This document shows positions 43,010 to 55,514 of a stretch of DNA of 64,000 nt, piece by piece. Under the pieces are notes generated by a model that saw only the letters and a program-made list of their open reading frames with translations, had not been told where the DNA came from and searched no databases. Position numbers and translations under genes: made by a program. The first letter of the stretch is position 1, and every line of letters begins with the position of its first letter. Source of the DNA: Bretschneidera sinensis (Eukaryota; Streptophyta; Magnoliopsida; Brassicales; Akaniaceae); NCBI GenBank assembly GCA_023935145.1, contig CM043699.1, positions 113,317,036-113,381,035 on the forward strand, read 5' to 3'.

Positions 43010-45165
43010 ATGGCATCGAATAGCTATTCTGAGGGACATTCCTACACTAAGCCTCCCTTGTTCAATGGCTTTAACTATAACTATTGGAAAAACATGATGA
43101 AAATCTTTGTCAAAGGACAAGATTATAATCTATGGAGAGTCATTGAGGAAGGACCTAGAATTCCATCAAAGGAAATAAGTATTAGAGAAATCAATCATAC
43201 AATGCATAAACTCAAAACTGAGTTCAATGATGAGGATTATAGAATGATGTCTCTCAATAGTAGAGCCACAAATATTTAATATTGTACTTTAGATATATAT
43301 GAATATAATAAAATTTTCGCTTGTATTTTGGCTAAGGAGATTTGGGATAAACTGCAAGTCACATATGAAGGAACTAGTGAGGTTAAAAAATAAAAAAAAT
43401 CTATATGCTAGTATCCGAATATGAATCTTTTAAAATGCCTCCTAATGAAACAATTTCTCAAATGTACTCACGTTTCACAACTATTGTTAATGGTTTGAAG
43501 CTTCTTGGTAGGAACATTGAGGAGTTTGAATTAATGAGAAAAATCTTAAGATTTCTGCATCTTCTTAGAAACCAAAGAAGACAACCATTCAGGAGGCCAA
43601 AGATCTCGACAAACTTGATGTCGAAACACTTCTTGGGTCATTATTGACATATAAGATGAAATAAATGAATCCCATTGTCAATGATGATGAGAAGAAGAAA
43701 AAAGTGATTGCTCTCAAAGCCTCTACGAGCAACAAAGAAGAGGAACCAGAAGAAGAGATGAAAAGCAGCGAAGAAGATGGTGAGATGGCTTTAATCACCA
43801 AACGGTTTCACAAATTCTAAAGAAAAGCAAGAAACCATACACAAAGGATCCCACTTCAAAAAGAGAACCACTCGTGTGTTATGGATGCAAGAGGCCCGGT
43901 CACATCAAGGCCGATTGTAAAGTCACAAGCAAACCATATAGGAGCTTCAAGAAGAAAGCTATGATTGCAACCACTTGGAGTGATGACGAAGAAGAAGAAT
44001 CCTCGATAAAGAGACCGAATATGAGGAAATTGCCAACCTATGTCTTATGGCAATTGATGATGAAAATGAGGTATCGACTTCTCCCTTTTCAAAAAATAAC
44101 ATTGTTTGTAGTAGGGAAGAATTAATAGAAGTCATAAATGAAATGCATGAAGAATTGAAGAAATTCGATTCTAGGAACTCTACTCTTAAGAAAGAGGTGT
44201 CATCTCTTTCTAAAGAGATGATAAGTCTAAAAGAAGAAAAAAATAAACTATCTTCATTGCTTTATGATTCTTCTCAAGATTTTCTTAAAGATGAAAATGA
44301 AAACTTAAAGAAGAAGATATCAGAATTAAATGACACAATATCTAGACTCATGCTTGGAAAAGAAAAGCTTGATGAAGTATTATCTTGCCAAAGATTAAGT
44401 GGAGAAAAATCTGGGTTAGGATATTCTCCATTAGGCAAGCAAAAATCCAAAGTGAGCTTATTCATGAAAGCATCATGTGTGAATGAAGCCTCTACTTCAA
44501 AGACCACTAGCAAGGTCAAAAGCATTCCCTCAATGAATGCTAGCAGGTCTAGAAATACTAATTCTAATGCATATACGAGAATGAAACATCCTAGAAATAA
44601 TCATACTTATATGTATGCTCATTCAAGAAATGCTTATACACATCCTAAGAGTAATCATCATATGCATCTTAGAAATAACATGTATACTCAAGACTTGCAC
44701 ACTGCATAAGCATATCCTAGGAATTGCTATCATGGTTATTCTAGAAATAATATGCATACTCATAATAATGTAAGCATGTATCCAAGAAATCATCATCATA
44801 CATTTTGTAGAAATGACATGCATATTCCTCACATTAGAAACATGTATCCTAGAAACTCATATCCTAAGAATTATAGACATACATAACTAAGTCATCATAG
44901 AAACTTCAATAACTATTGTTCTAGGATTATGAATTATCAACATGTCTATGGAACACCATATGTTGTTAAGAAAGTATGGGTCCCAAAAGGAACCGTATTT
45001 TCAACATAGGATTATGAATTATCAATATGTCTATGGAACACCATATGTTGTTAAGAAAGTATGGGTCCCAAAAGGAACCATATTTTCAAGGACTAACCCC
45101 AAAGGACCCAAGAAATTTTGGGTACCTAAAAATGCAATTGTGTATCCTTGTGTGATGTAGATATG
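43010..45165 (+). pseudogene. Sirevirus Gag
   Basis: The ATG at 43010 starts MASNSYSEGHSYTKPPLFNG and the copia Gag core (YNYWKNMMKIFV, then KEIWDKLQVTYEGT and NETISQMYSRFTTIVN at about 43450). A zinc knuckle CYGCKRPGHIKADC is at about 43877. After it comes a coiled coil of heptad-like Glu/Lys/Leu repeats (44047-44400), then degenerate repeats rich in RN, Y and H (44580-44890) and paired KKVWVPKGTIF blocks. A stop at 43277 and several later stops and frameshifts break it, including an 85-bp tandem duplication at 44923-45092. The long coiled-coil C-terminal half is usual in Sirevirus Gag. Confidence 0.85.
44923..45092 (+). repeat. 85-bp tandem duplication in Sirevirus gag
   Basis: Copies 44923-45007 and 45008-45092, both starting AGGATTATGAATTATCAA and carrying the VWVPKGT coding word. 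85 is not a multiple of three, so it shifts frame. Confidence 0.9.
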
Positions 45166-48100
45166 TCTCAATACCAAGGAAAAAAAGGTAATTGTTGGTA
45201 CTTTGATAGTGGATGCTCAAAGCACATGACCGGTGATAAAAGTGTATTCAATGAGCTAACTCTAAGAGATGGTGGACATGTCACTATTGGAGACAACACA
45301 AAAATAAAGATCATTGGGCATGAAAAAATTGGTAATGATTTCTCAACCATAGAAAATGTATTGCAAGTACAATGCCTTAAGCCAAATCTACTAAGTATTA
45401 GTTAACTATGTGACAAAGGCAACAAAGTCATATTCGAAACCTCTCATTGTCTAGTTATAGACATTAAGAGTAACAAGATCAAGTTTGTTGGCCATAGACA
45501 TGAAAATGTCTATGTAGTTGATTTAAAACCATTGCATTCTGATAATGAAAAATGTTGTCGTGCATTTAGTGAAAACTCATGGCTATGGCATAGAAGACTT
45601 GGTCATGTGAACATAAATTTGCTTAAAATCATTTCAAGAAAAGATTCAGTCATTGGACTACATAAAATCAAATTTGAAAAAGATAAAGTATGTAATGCTT
45701 ATCAAATGGGAAAACAAACTAGAATTTATTTTAAATCAAAAAATGTAGTATCAACTACTAGACCATTAGAACTTTTGTATATGGACTTATTTGGTCCAAT
45801 AAGTACCATTAGTCTAGGTGGCCATCAATATGCTCTTGTTATTGTTGATGACTATTCAAGATATACATTTGTTATCTTTATTACTTACAATAATGAAGCT
45901 TTCAAAGGATTTGAAAACTTTTGCAAAAAGGTTCAAAATGAGAAAGAAATTTGTATTTCAAGCATTAAAAGTGATCATGAAAAAGAATTTGAAAACCAAA
46001 GTTTTTCAAAATTATGTGATGAAAATGGAATTGATCACAAATTTTCAGCTCCTAGAACTCCTCAACAATATGGAGTTGTTGAGAGGAAAAATAGAGTTTT
46101 ATAAGAATTTGCAAGAACAATGCTTTGTGAAAATAGCTTACCAAAATACTTTTGGGCGGACGCGGTAAACACTTCTTGCTATATCTTGAATAGAATTTTA
46201 ATTAGGCCTATGCTTGACAAAACTCTGTATGAATTATGGAAAGGTAGAAAGCCTAATATCTCCTATTTTCATACATTTGGTTGTAAATGCTTCATCCTAA
46301 ATAACAATAAAACTAACTTGGGTAAATTTGACTCTAAGACTGATGAAGGGATATTTTTAGGATATACTACCTCTAGTAAGGCTTATAGAGTCTTCAATAA
46401 GAGAACTCTAGTAGTAGAAGAATCCGTTCATGTAACCCTTGACGAGTCTAATCCAATTAGTAGTAGAGAAGTTTCTTTCAATGATGATGCAGATTTCATT
46501 CCAAGAACGGAGGTACCTACTCCTATTGTTGACCCAAAGGAGAGCTCACCTCAAACAAATCAAGAGATGAATACTCTCAAATTGAACCAACCATTTACAA
46601 GTCAACAAGAGGATAGTCTTCCCAAAGATTGGAGGTATGTAAATTATCACCCAATCGATCAAGTAATTGGTGATCCTTCACAAGGGGTAAGAACTTTTTC
46701 CTCAATTAGAAACATTTGCAAGTATGTAGCCTATTCGTCTCAAATAGAACCTAAAATATTTGTAGAAGTCGAAAAGGATAATGATTGGATAATTGCCATG
46801 CAAGAAGAAATAAATCAATTTGAAAGAAAAAATGTATGGAATCTAGTTCCTAGACCAAAGAATCATACAAGAATAGGAACTAAATGGGTATTTAGAAATA
46901 AGATGGATGAAAATAGAATGGTGACTAGAAACAAGGCTATACTAGTTGCTAAGGGATATAATCAAGAAGAATGAATAAACTTTGATGAGACCTATGCTCC
47001 CATAGCGAAATTAGGAGCTATTCGAATGTTATTGGCCTTTGCATGCTTTAATAAGTTTAAATTATTTCAAATGGATGTAAGAGTGCCTTTTTAAATGGCT
47101 TTATAGAAGAAGAGGTATATGTTGAGCAACCTCTTGGATTTGAGAATCCTAGTATTCCAAATCATGTCTACATGCTTTCTAAAGCTCTATATGGGTTGAA
47201 GCAAGCTCCAAGAGCATGGTATGAAAGACTAAGTAAATTTTTGATTGACAATAATTTTATAAGAGGAAAAGTAGACACAACTCTCTTCACAAAAACTCAC
47301 ATAAATGACATTCTACTAGTCCAAATATATGTTGATGATATTATATTTGGTGCTACTAATGAATCTATGTGTAAAGAGTTTGCCAAGTGCATGCAAGTTG
47401 AATTTGAAACGAGCATAATGGGAGAGCTTACCTACTTCATTGGGCTTCAAATCAAACAAATCAAACAAATCAAATGAGGCATCTTCATCAATCAATCAAA
47501 ATACACTAAGGACCTACTAAAGAGGTTCGAGATGGAAAGCTCAAAGCCATTTTGTACTCCTATGAGCACATCTACAAAACTTAATCTTGATGAAGGAGGT
47601 AAGTGTGTAGATACTAAATATTATAGAAGCATGATATAAGCTTTATTTTATTAAACTGCAAGTAGACCTGATATAATGTTCAGTGTATACATGTGTGCTA
47701 GATTTCAGGTTAATCCTAAGGAATCACATGTAGTTACAGTAAAAAGAATCCTTAGATATCTACAAGGAACTCAAACCCTAGGATTATGTTACTCTAGAGA
47801 TTCATCTTTTGAGCTTGTAAGATATTCAGATGCTGACTTTTCGGGGTGTAGGTTAGATAAAAAAAGCACAAGTGGAACATGCCAATTCTTAGGTGCAATG
47901 TTAACCTCTTGGTTTTCCAAGAAACAAATCTCCATTGCACTATCAACCACCAAAGCGGAATACGTAGCAGTTGGAAGTTGTTGCCCACAAGTGTTGTGGA
48001 TGAAACAACAACTAGAAGACTATGGCATGAACTTTAAAAGTATCCCAATACATTGTGATAATACAAGTGCTATCAACTTAACCAAAAACCCTATTCAGCA

Positions 48101-48240
48101 CTCTAGAACCAAACACATAGAAATTAGACATCATTTCTTAAGAGACCATGCTCAAAAAGGTGATATTAGACTAGAATTCATATCTTCATAAGATCAAATA
48201 GTTGACATTCTTACAAACCTCTAAGTGAAGTTAGTTTCTA
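45166..48240 (+). pseudogene. Sirevirus Pol (protease, integrase, RT, RNase H)
   Basis: Protease CWYFDSGCSKHMTGD at about 45194. GAG-pre-integrase WHRRLGHVN at about 45588. Integrase core MDLFGP, KSDHEKEF and VVERKN (about 45782, 45970, 46075; the usual NGVVER reads YGVVER). RT with [16 protein letters not shown] (shifted; one base missing near 47082), [12 protein letters not shown] and IYVDDIIFG (about 47328). RNase H YSDADFSG (about 47826), and the C-terminal SRTKHIEIRHHFLRDH (about 48102). Stops are visible at about 45403, 46102, 46972, 47475, 47637 and 48190. The 47475 stop follows a small duplication of ATCAAACAA. Typical Sirevirus pol, closely matching the family motif order. Confidence 0.9.
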
Positions 48241-48427
48241 CAAAATTAGACTATTAATGGGATTGTTAGATTATGATAAACTGTATGTCTGATTGCATCA
48301 TTATTCATCATTTGCATACTTGACATCTAGTGAAAGAGTATTAAACCTTATTTAATATTTCCCTCACTCAAGATGGCATAGATAAAAAAATTTCATGCTA
48401 AGACTCAAGACTAAAAGTTTTCTTAAG

Positions 48428-48722
48428 GGTTCAGTTGACTGGCAAGTCTATTCAAGTCGATCGGTAAGTCTCTGCCTAATTTCCCAGTCGACTGGTAAGT
48501 TTATACCAGTCGACTAGCAAACTGAGACCTTGTTTGGAGCCAATTTTTTTTAAAATTCAGTTAACTACCCAGTCAACTAGTATGAACTACCCAGTCGATT
48601 GGTATTTCTATGCCAGTTTATCTAGTCGAATAGTGTCCTGATCTAGTCGACTGGTATGTTAAAATTTTTCAAAACTACAATGGACCCAGTCGACTGGTAC
48701 CCTAACCCAGTCGACTGGTATC
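48428..48722 (+). repeat. Internal palindrome cluster before the accessory ORF
   Basis: About ten CCAGTCGACTGG-type units, two of them perfect just before the TATA box (about 48685 and 48706). Same units as in the LTR U3. Confidence 0.85.
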
Positions 48723-48729
48723 GCGATTC

Positions 48730-48737
48730 TATAAATA
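48730..48737 (+). promoter_or_regulatory. TATA box of a putative internal promoter
   Basis: TATAAATA directly downstream of the internal palindromes and 218 bp before the accessory ATG at 48948; same arrangement as in the LTR promoter. Confidence 0.5.
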
Positions 48738-48947
48738 GTCTCTTCAGATTTTTCACTTTTTCACGCCATTGTTGCAACCCTAAGCTTTCTCTCTCTAAAA
48801 AATATCATTTTTTTATCAAAAAATCCTCTAAACACTTCATACACACCTTGATCTACACATCTATACCATCTATTTCAACTTTTTACAGTTGAAATCTCAA
48901 TTATCCATCAAAATCTCATTTTCCCCTAAAAACCTTTTCCTCCAAAA

Positions 48948-50222
48948 ATGTCTGATAGAATCTGCATCAAGACCACTATTGGGGGACTTCATATGCCTAC
49001 TAGGCCAAGGTCCACCAAATCTACGGCTCCGGATCCTAAAGGGAAGGGACTGACGGGCTCCTCGAGTAAGAAGGCAAGAACAAAGCTCGATGACTATCTA
49101 TTCTCCAGCCCCACTACAAAAGAAAGGTATACCACTATCATTCGTCACAAAAAGATCATGACGGGTAGATTTGTCGACTTTGAATCTATTTGTCATGGTA
49201 ATTTTAACATTTTATGTTCTTTTAATGCAATAAACTTGACCCTACTGGTCAAGATTCACCAAAAGTTTTACCCGAGACTGATTCACCAGTTCTATGAGAA
49301 CTTGGTGAAACCTAGTCCACTGGCTCTGTGGTTCAAAACTAATGTAATGGGTGTGGAGTTCGAGATCAACACTGACCTCTGGATGAGTATCCTGAGGATC
49401 CCTGTGGGATGGATCCAATGGAGTCTGGACAGATGGCCAGACAATTTCTATTATGAGGAGGCATGTCGGATAGTTAGGGGTAACCCTAACTATATCTTTT
49501 GACCCACTACATTTCACACATGTAGTGACATACCCCTCCATTCGAAATTGTTCAACCTCATAGTGAGTTGGATCATTCACCCAAGACTCGGGAGTTGGGG
49601 CTATCTATCCAAGATAGATGTGGTATTGATTTAGTGCCTTAAAACTGGGCACCAATTCAATATCTACTCCCTGCTGCTCGCCAACATGATCAACGGCGAA
49701 GCTAGTGACTCCGGATGCCTTCCTTACGGGATGTTCATCACACTCATCCTCCAGCACTTCTGGGTTCCTCTCCCAGCCTTCGAGGCTCAGGAAATCGGCA
49801 TCAAGAACATTATCAACTTCTCTTTGCTGAAAAAGATGGGATGTACAGTCTGAGACAACATGATTTATTCAAAGGTCGGGAAGAATATTCGGATAGGCGA
49901 AGACGATAGCAGTGATGATGAGGACGAGGGTCCAGATGCAGCAGCCACTGCTATAGATGTGGATGATCGAGCACCATCTATGAGAGACTCGAGTGCTGGT
50001 CCAGCTGGATATGGTGATCTTCTTTAGGCTATCATGAGCCTCCAGTTGACTATGCAGTCCAGATTCCAGAGCTTGAGCTCTTCGATCGATGCCATGCATC
50101 ATTACCTCCGCTCTCTCTGGGATGACTTCAAGCTGCATTGAGAGCATACTGAGGGTTCCCTAGCTGAGCTTCAAGATCTCATTCATGACAGCTCTGACTC
50201 TCCCGCTCCATTAGTTGCTTTT
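48948..50222 (+). pseudogene. Sirevirus 3' accessory ORF (env-like / putative plant transposon protein type)
   Basis: ATG at 48948 (MSDRICIKTTIGG), Pro/Ser/Lys-rich start, then a globular block: RHKKIMTGRFVDFESICHG, KFYPRLIHQFYENL, VMGVEFEINTDLWMSILRIP. A TGA at 49500 ends the first frame. The reading then goes on (TCSDIPLHSKLFNLIVSWII, LLANMINGEASDSGCLPYG, FITLILQHF) with further stops at about 49632, 49853 and 50025, through an acidic DDEDEGPDAAA stretch and a possible coiled coil to about 50222. Such proteins sit 3' of pol in plant retrotransposons and are often labelled envelope-like or putative plant transposon protein; the function is unknown. There is no signal peptide or clear membrane anchor, so an envelope role is not supported by what I see. 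A second copy is at 62688-63947. Confidence 0.75.
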
Positions 50223-50881
50223 TGTACTTTTTTGTATATAGATGTAGCTTTCAGTTGTTCTTGGCACAGACATCATTTCATCATATATATTGTATTTTTC
50301 CTTTTAGTTTTGGCTCTTAAGAGCCCATTATGTATGGATATTTATGTTCTACGTCTATATTTCATTTTACTTTTTGATTCATATCATTGCTTTACTTTTA
50401 TGTCATATATTTGCTTAATGTAAATAGTTCTTTGATTGGATATATGTTGTAACTACTTCTACATGTCTGGAAACTTCTGGCTCTTTTCAGGAAGTCTTTC
50501 TAGCTTTGGATTATGCTAAATTTTCCTATACAAGTTTTTTTATGCCTTATCTTAATGTCTATGGTGTCTATATATCTTATTTTTTAGTTTACAACCCCTT
50601 TTTCCACTGTTGTCAAAACGGGGGAGAAATATGAGAAAAATGACTATAAACTTAAAATAGTGCATAGATTTAGGGGGAGCATTGCTCCAAAGAACTTGTT
50701 GTAAATGACTATGTGTTGAGTTGCTTAGTTGGATTGAATATAAACTGTCTTTGAACTGTTTACAAGTTGGCTTTATTCAAAAAACAAAGGAAACTCTGCC
50801 CAATTTTTCAAAAAAACTAACACTTTGTTTTTAAAACTGTTTTTCTCTTATCAGTTTCGTCATCATCAAAAAGGGGGAGAT
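50223..50881 (+). other. Sirevirus 3' untranslated region and polypurine tract
   Basis: T-rich, no coding. Contains the words ACGGGGGAGAAAT (about 50618) and TTAGGGGGAGCATTGCTCC (about 50671), extra purine tracts also found on the minus strand in the second Sirevirus (62215-62290). Ends in AAAAAGGGGGAGA (50868-50880). Confidence 0.75.
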
Positions 50882-52017
50882 TGTCGACCCTTATCTAAAT
50901 TTTAATGATGACAAAACACAAGTCTAAATATACTAACAGTGTTATCTAAGTGTTTTAAACGATAAAAGCATATAGCCAAGAATCAAGATGCAAGAACTCA
51001 ACCTGAATCAGACACTAAGTCAAGACAGAAGACCTAGTATAGAATCAGGGTATTGAAATAAGTTGTAAATCACACTTGTTCAGGTAACAAGCTTGTCTTA
51101 TGGCTCCTTTTGAAAAGCATTTTAACAAAACTATTCATTCAAACGTTTATAAGTCAAAAACATCTCAAAAATGAAAAACTAGGTCAACCCAATCGACTGG
51201 TTACTTATACCAGAAGACTGGTATATAGGATAGTGTGTCCCCAGTCGACTGGGTGCTTCATACCAGTTGACTGGTATATTGGATAGAATTTTCCCAGTCA
51301 ACTGGTACACTTGACCCAGTCGACTGGTACTATTCATAGCCTTAAAAGTTAGACTTTTCACTTAACCCAGTCGACTGCTAATTCAAAAAATATGACCGTT
51401 GAGACGCGAGACATGAGCACTAAATGCACCAAAACATTCAAAGTTAGTAAAAAATGGCCATATTTATTCAAGGCTATATAAACCCACTCAAATGAGCATT
51501 TAAAAAAGAAGAGATTACACATTCAATTCAGTTTTTGCTCATTAATACACAAAAGCTTTGAAATATTTATTGTTGAGCCATTCTTCAAGCTTTACTTTGA
51601 AAGAGAGATATTGTTTAGTTGTAAAAGCATTCATGGTTGTCTCTCTACCATTTACTTTACAATAACTCATATTTATTGTAAAAGGATTAGCTTTTGAAAC
51701 GAAGAGATTAGCTTCCAAGAGGAAGGGATTATTTGTAAGGTTTGTGCAACACCTGTGAAGTTGCACGACTAAGAGTTTTAGTGGATTACTTCAAGGAGGT
51801 TCCTTGAAGAAAGTGGACGTAGGGTCGGAATGAATCCGATATTGCCAAACCACTATAAACTGAGTTTTCATCTTCTATTCTTTAAACTCTTTTGCTTACA
51901 ACATATTACTTGTTTACATGCTTGTGGATATATCTGTTTTTATACACTTGTGATTAATTAGCGAAAGTTTTTAAAAACCCAATTTACTCCCCTCTTGGGT
52001 TGAAACCTCAGTCTACA
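50882..52017 (+). repeat. Sirevirus 3' LTR
   Basis: TGTCGACCC to GTCTACA, 1136 bp. Palindromes at 51185-51375, TATA box about 51474, only two hairpin units (about 51691-51725) instead of four in the 5' LTR. Confidence 0.95.
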
Positions 52018-52022
52018 ATCAT

Positions 52023-53618
52023 GAGAAGCTATCAAAAAAGCAGAAGGTAATAACATAGTGTTTATTTTTGAATTTTTAGCATTCATGAAATTTCCCCAAA
52101 TTCAAAGTGAAAATTTTCAAAGGGTGTAGTTTATAATAAATTGAAGAATAAATTAGAAATTTAATATAAATATGATGTCAGGTGTTGACGATCAACAACC
52201 GGAGGAAATTTTTGAAAGGAACAGGAAAGGCAAGGAGGTGATCCACGGGTAGCTTTAAGTGCTACGTGGTGAGTTAGATTTACTTTAAGTAATCTAAATA
52301 AAAATGAAATATCTAGTGATAATATTAAGTAAATTATCAGCTTATGCTTTGGTGGTAGGTAAAAATTTGATTGATAGGTATGAGATGAATTTTGGACATG
52401 TAGAAAATTATTAGGGAGAAATAATATTTTTGGAATAATAAGTTGATAATAAAAGCAATGAGTGAAATTCTTTATGAGCTATGGTTGACATTTTGATACG
52501 AATTATGAGGAGATGAAAACTGGTGGATCTTGACAAGCTAAGATAGATGATTTGATGTGATTTATGATGAGATGAATTTAGTGAAAGTTTTTATAATAAT
52601 TTAAGGAAATACATAATGGTTAAATTTAAACATTTTGAGTTCATATTGTTTTTATATTACTATTCAGATGCATATTTCATATCATTGTTCATATGCATAT
52701 GCATTAAATAAAAGCAAAGAACCGGGAAGGGGCCAGTCTAATTGAAAAACCGTGACAGCTGATATAGGCTAGAAATAAAAGGGACACCATGATAACCAGT
52801 ATATGCTGGAAATAAATCCGTGACAGCCGGGATAAGCTGTAAAGAAAAGAACCGCGAGAGAGTCAGTCTAAGATAATAAAAACATGTCGGTATATGAGAA
52901 GACATTCCCATAATAATAATTCATGCATTCCTTCTGTTTTAATTATTGCTTGCATTATTGAAATGCTGATGTATGACGTGTTATTGTGAATTTATTTAGA
53001 GACGGATGAGTCTCACTAAGAAACAGTTATGGTGATAAGAACCATCTAAATGGTTGACTTTATGATGTGAACCTCATTGTGAGGTGATTATAAGATAATT
53101 GATGGTCTTGAGGTGAACCAATAATAAGAAGAAGAGATTGATAAAGAATGAATTTTTTGACATGTGTAGTGATAGTAATGCTAGTATCAAGTTGTGAGAG
53201 ATATAAATGATTAAATATTGAAAGATCATTTATATAACTGAATACTTTTAGTAAATTTAATTCACTGAGCTTGTGAAGCTCACCCCTCATTGTACAATGA
53301 TTTCAGGTAGCAGACAGGACAAATAGTCTGGTGGGTTAAGAGTCAGACGAAATCATTTTTGTAAGCCACGTACGTGTCAACATCTTCAAACTAATGAAAA
53401 AAGAAAATAAAAATTTATTTGTATATATTCATGCATTTTAAGTTGTATCTAATGTTTAAAGATCATATTGATGTAACTCCCCTATTGAGGGTTGAGGATT
53501 GATGTAAAATTTTCTACTGGTGTTATTATTTTTATCGTTGCATATATGTGTCGTGTTGGGATTTTCAAAATGTAATGACACCATCTCGGGGGTGGCCAAC
53601 CCGAGATGGATCATTACA
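52023..53618 (+). repeat. Gypsy 5' LTR, second part
   Basis: Continues the LTR begun at 41306, ending CTCGGGGGTGGCCAACCCGAG then ATCATTACA. The minisatellite with GTGACAGC(T/C)G units is at about 52730-52850. Confidence 0.9.
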
Positions 53619-53622
53619 ATTT

Positions 53623-53634
53623 TGGTATCAAAGC
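53623..53634 (+). other. Gypsy primer binding site
   Basis: TGGTATCAAAGC five bases after the 5' LTR; tRNA-Met type. Confidence 0.7.
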
Positions 53635-53699
53635 ATTAGATTTTATGATTATGTAGATTGCATAAAAAGTAAAAAAAAAAAAGGAAGATTAAAATAAAT

Positions 53700-55160
53700 T
53701 ATATTTTAAATAGTCTAAGGATGACACATGGATGTGCTAGAGCTAGAGTTAGAGTTGTTGATTTGAGAGGGCGTGGTAGGCCCCCAATATTTTTGACAAG
53801 TTGAGGTTGAGTCTGAATCTGTGGTTCCTAGAAGGGAACATGTTGATAGTATGATTGATATTAGTAATATAATTGATATTAGTAAAGGTGTGAGAGAATC
53901 TGAAGTTGAAAGAGATGAGCTAAGATAAGCTCTTTCGGATGCTCTTAAGAAAATGAATGTAACAGATGATAGAGCTAATAGCTTATAGCATAGACTTAAT
54001 GAACAAGCTAGAGTAGTGCCTGAGGTTGTTAATCAAATAATGATAAATGTTCAAAAATGGAAAAGTGAGTTTAGGCATGAGATGCAGGGAGATTGTTAAG
54101 TTGAATGCTTTGTTGTTTAAAAGATCTATGAATATTTTTAGGCCTGAGTTTTGGAAGAAACATGTAGAAAGATTATTTGGTATTTTACTAGTAATTGATA
54201 GGCAGAGGGTTGCCTTTGCTTCGTTTGAGTTAGACGAAGAAGCTTTAGAATGATGAGAGGATACTCTTCCTAGAGAAAGTGCATATGTTGATAGACCCTT
54301 AACCTGGAATAGGTTTAAGGAATATTTTCTGGATAAATACTATACCTCTAGAGCCCAGCAAAATAGAGATTTTATTTATTTGGGGTAAATATATTAACTA
54401 TAACTCAGTATGATAAGATATTTGTGGCTTTGTCGAGATTTGTACTGGAAATGGTAGACCTAGAGGAAAAGAAGTGTAAGATGTTCAAAGATGAACTATG
54501 TTTTAAGATTTGATCAAAACTATCTTACATGAGGCATATGAATTATGTAATATTGGTGGATATAACACTTCAGATTAAGAAAGAGGAATCAGTGAAAGAG
54601 GTCTAGATTTGAGGAACCTAGAGGTGACACTAGTATAAGTGCGCAGGGTGGGAGACCACCCAAAGGAGGTGTTCCTTGTCACAAGGAACTGAAGTACAGA
54701 ATCAGAGGCAAGCAGGATCTGCTACTTCTGTAGCTCAGAATACTATCGGTGGGACCCTTAGATTTGGAAGACAGGTTATGGGAACTAGGAGTTATGGCAG
54801 AGAAAGTAAGTATATCACCAAGGGAAAATGGTAATCTGATGTATGATAGAGAGACAGAAGTTTGTTATAGATATATTAAGATAAGATATTTATCCCAGAA
54901 TTGTCAATATTTGAAGTGCTTTATATGAGGAGAAGGTGGACATATCAATGATGGTTGATCTTGGTGCAACCAATTCTTTTGCATCTAGTATTAATATGAA
55001 ATCTTATAGTGCTAGTGTTAGTCCTTTAATGCAAAATATTTTTATTGAAGTTCCCACTAGAGATATGGTGATAATCATAAATGTTTACAAGGGTTGTGTG
55101 ATTCGTATCAGTGATAGAGAATCTGAAACTAATTTAATATCTTTAAATATGATATAATTT
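53700..55160 (+). pseudogene. Gypsy gag and protease remnants
   Basis: Gag remnants include FRPEFWKKHVERLFG (54130) and LTWNRFKEYFLDKYY (about 54300), the W-F-Y pattern of the plant retrotransposon Gag core. A degraded zinc knuckle is at about 54890 (CQYLKCFI then GEGGHIND). Protease remnants start at 54936 with MVDLGATNSFAS, matching the VDSGATHSF motif with Gly for the usual Ser. Many stops. Confidence 0.7.
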
Positions 55161-55514
55161 CATTTAATTTTGAGAACGAATTTGTTGTCAACGTATTACG
55201 ATTGGGTTGATTGTTTTAGAAAGAAGGTAGTGTTCAAGATATAGACATGAGGAGTGTAATTTTCAGAGGGAACATAAAATACTCTCGAACTATCTTATTT
55301 TACTCTGACTGCTAGGAGATGGTTGAAGAAGGGTTGTGAGGTGTATATGGCATAATAATGAATTCTAAGAAGGAAAATAGTAGTTAGAATAAATCTTAGT
55401 GGTGAAAGACTATTCTAATGTAATTTTTGATGAGTTGTCTAGGTTACCTCTAAGTAGGGAGATTAAATTCTCTATTAATGTGATACCAGGATCATCACAT
55501 ATATTTAATAGCAC

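Larger units (their letters stand above)
41769..52017 (+). mobile_element. Sirevirus (Ty1/copia, SIRE/Maximus-type) full element with 3' accessory ORF
   Basis: LTRs 41769-42954 and 50882-52017, perfect TSD ATCAT (41764-41768, 52018-52022), primer site TGGTATCAGAGCC at 42957, polypurine AAAAAGGGGGAGA before the 3' LTR. Order: gag with a long coiled-coil C-terminal half, pol (protease, integrase, RT, RNase H), a palindrome-rich spacer with a TATA box, an extra ORF, then a long untranslated stretch. Large LTRs, the long gag and the extra 3' ORF are Sirevirus features. All ORFs carry stops or frameshifts, so this copy is dead. Confidence 0.9.

Noticed and set aside
43589..43801. Antisense frames in the Sirevirus gag (also 44274-44525, 44623-44832)
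   Set aside because: Mirror images of the coiled-coil and repeat coding; no independent support.
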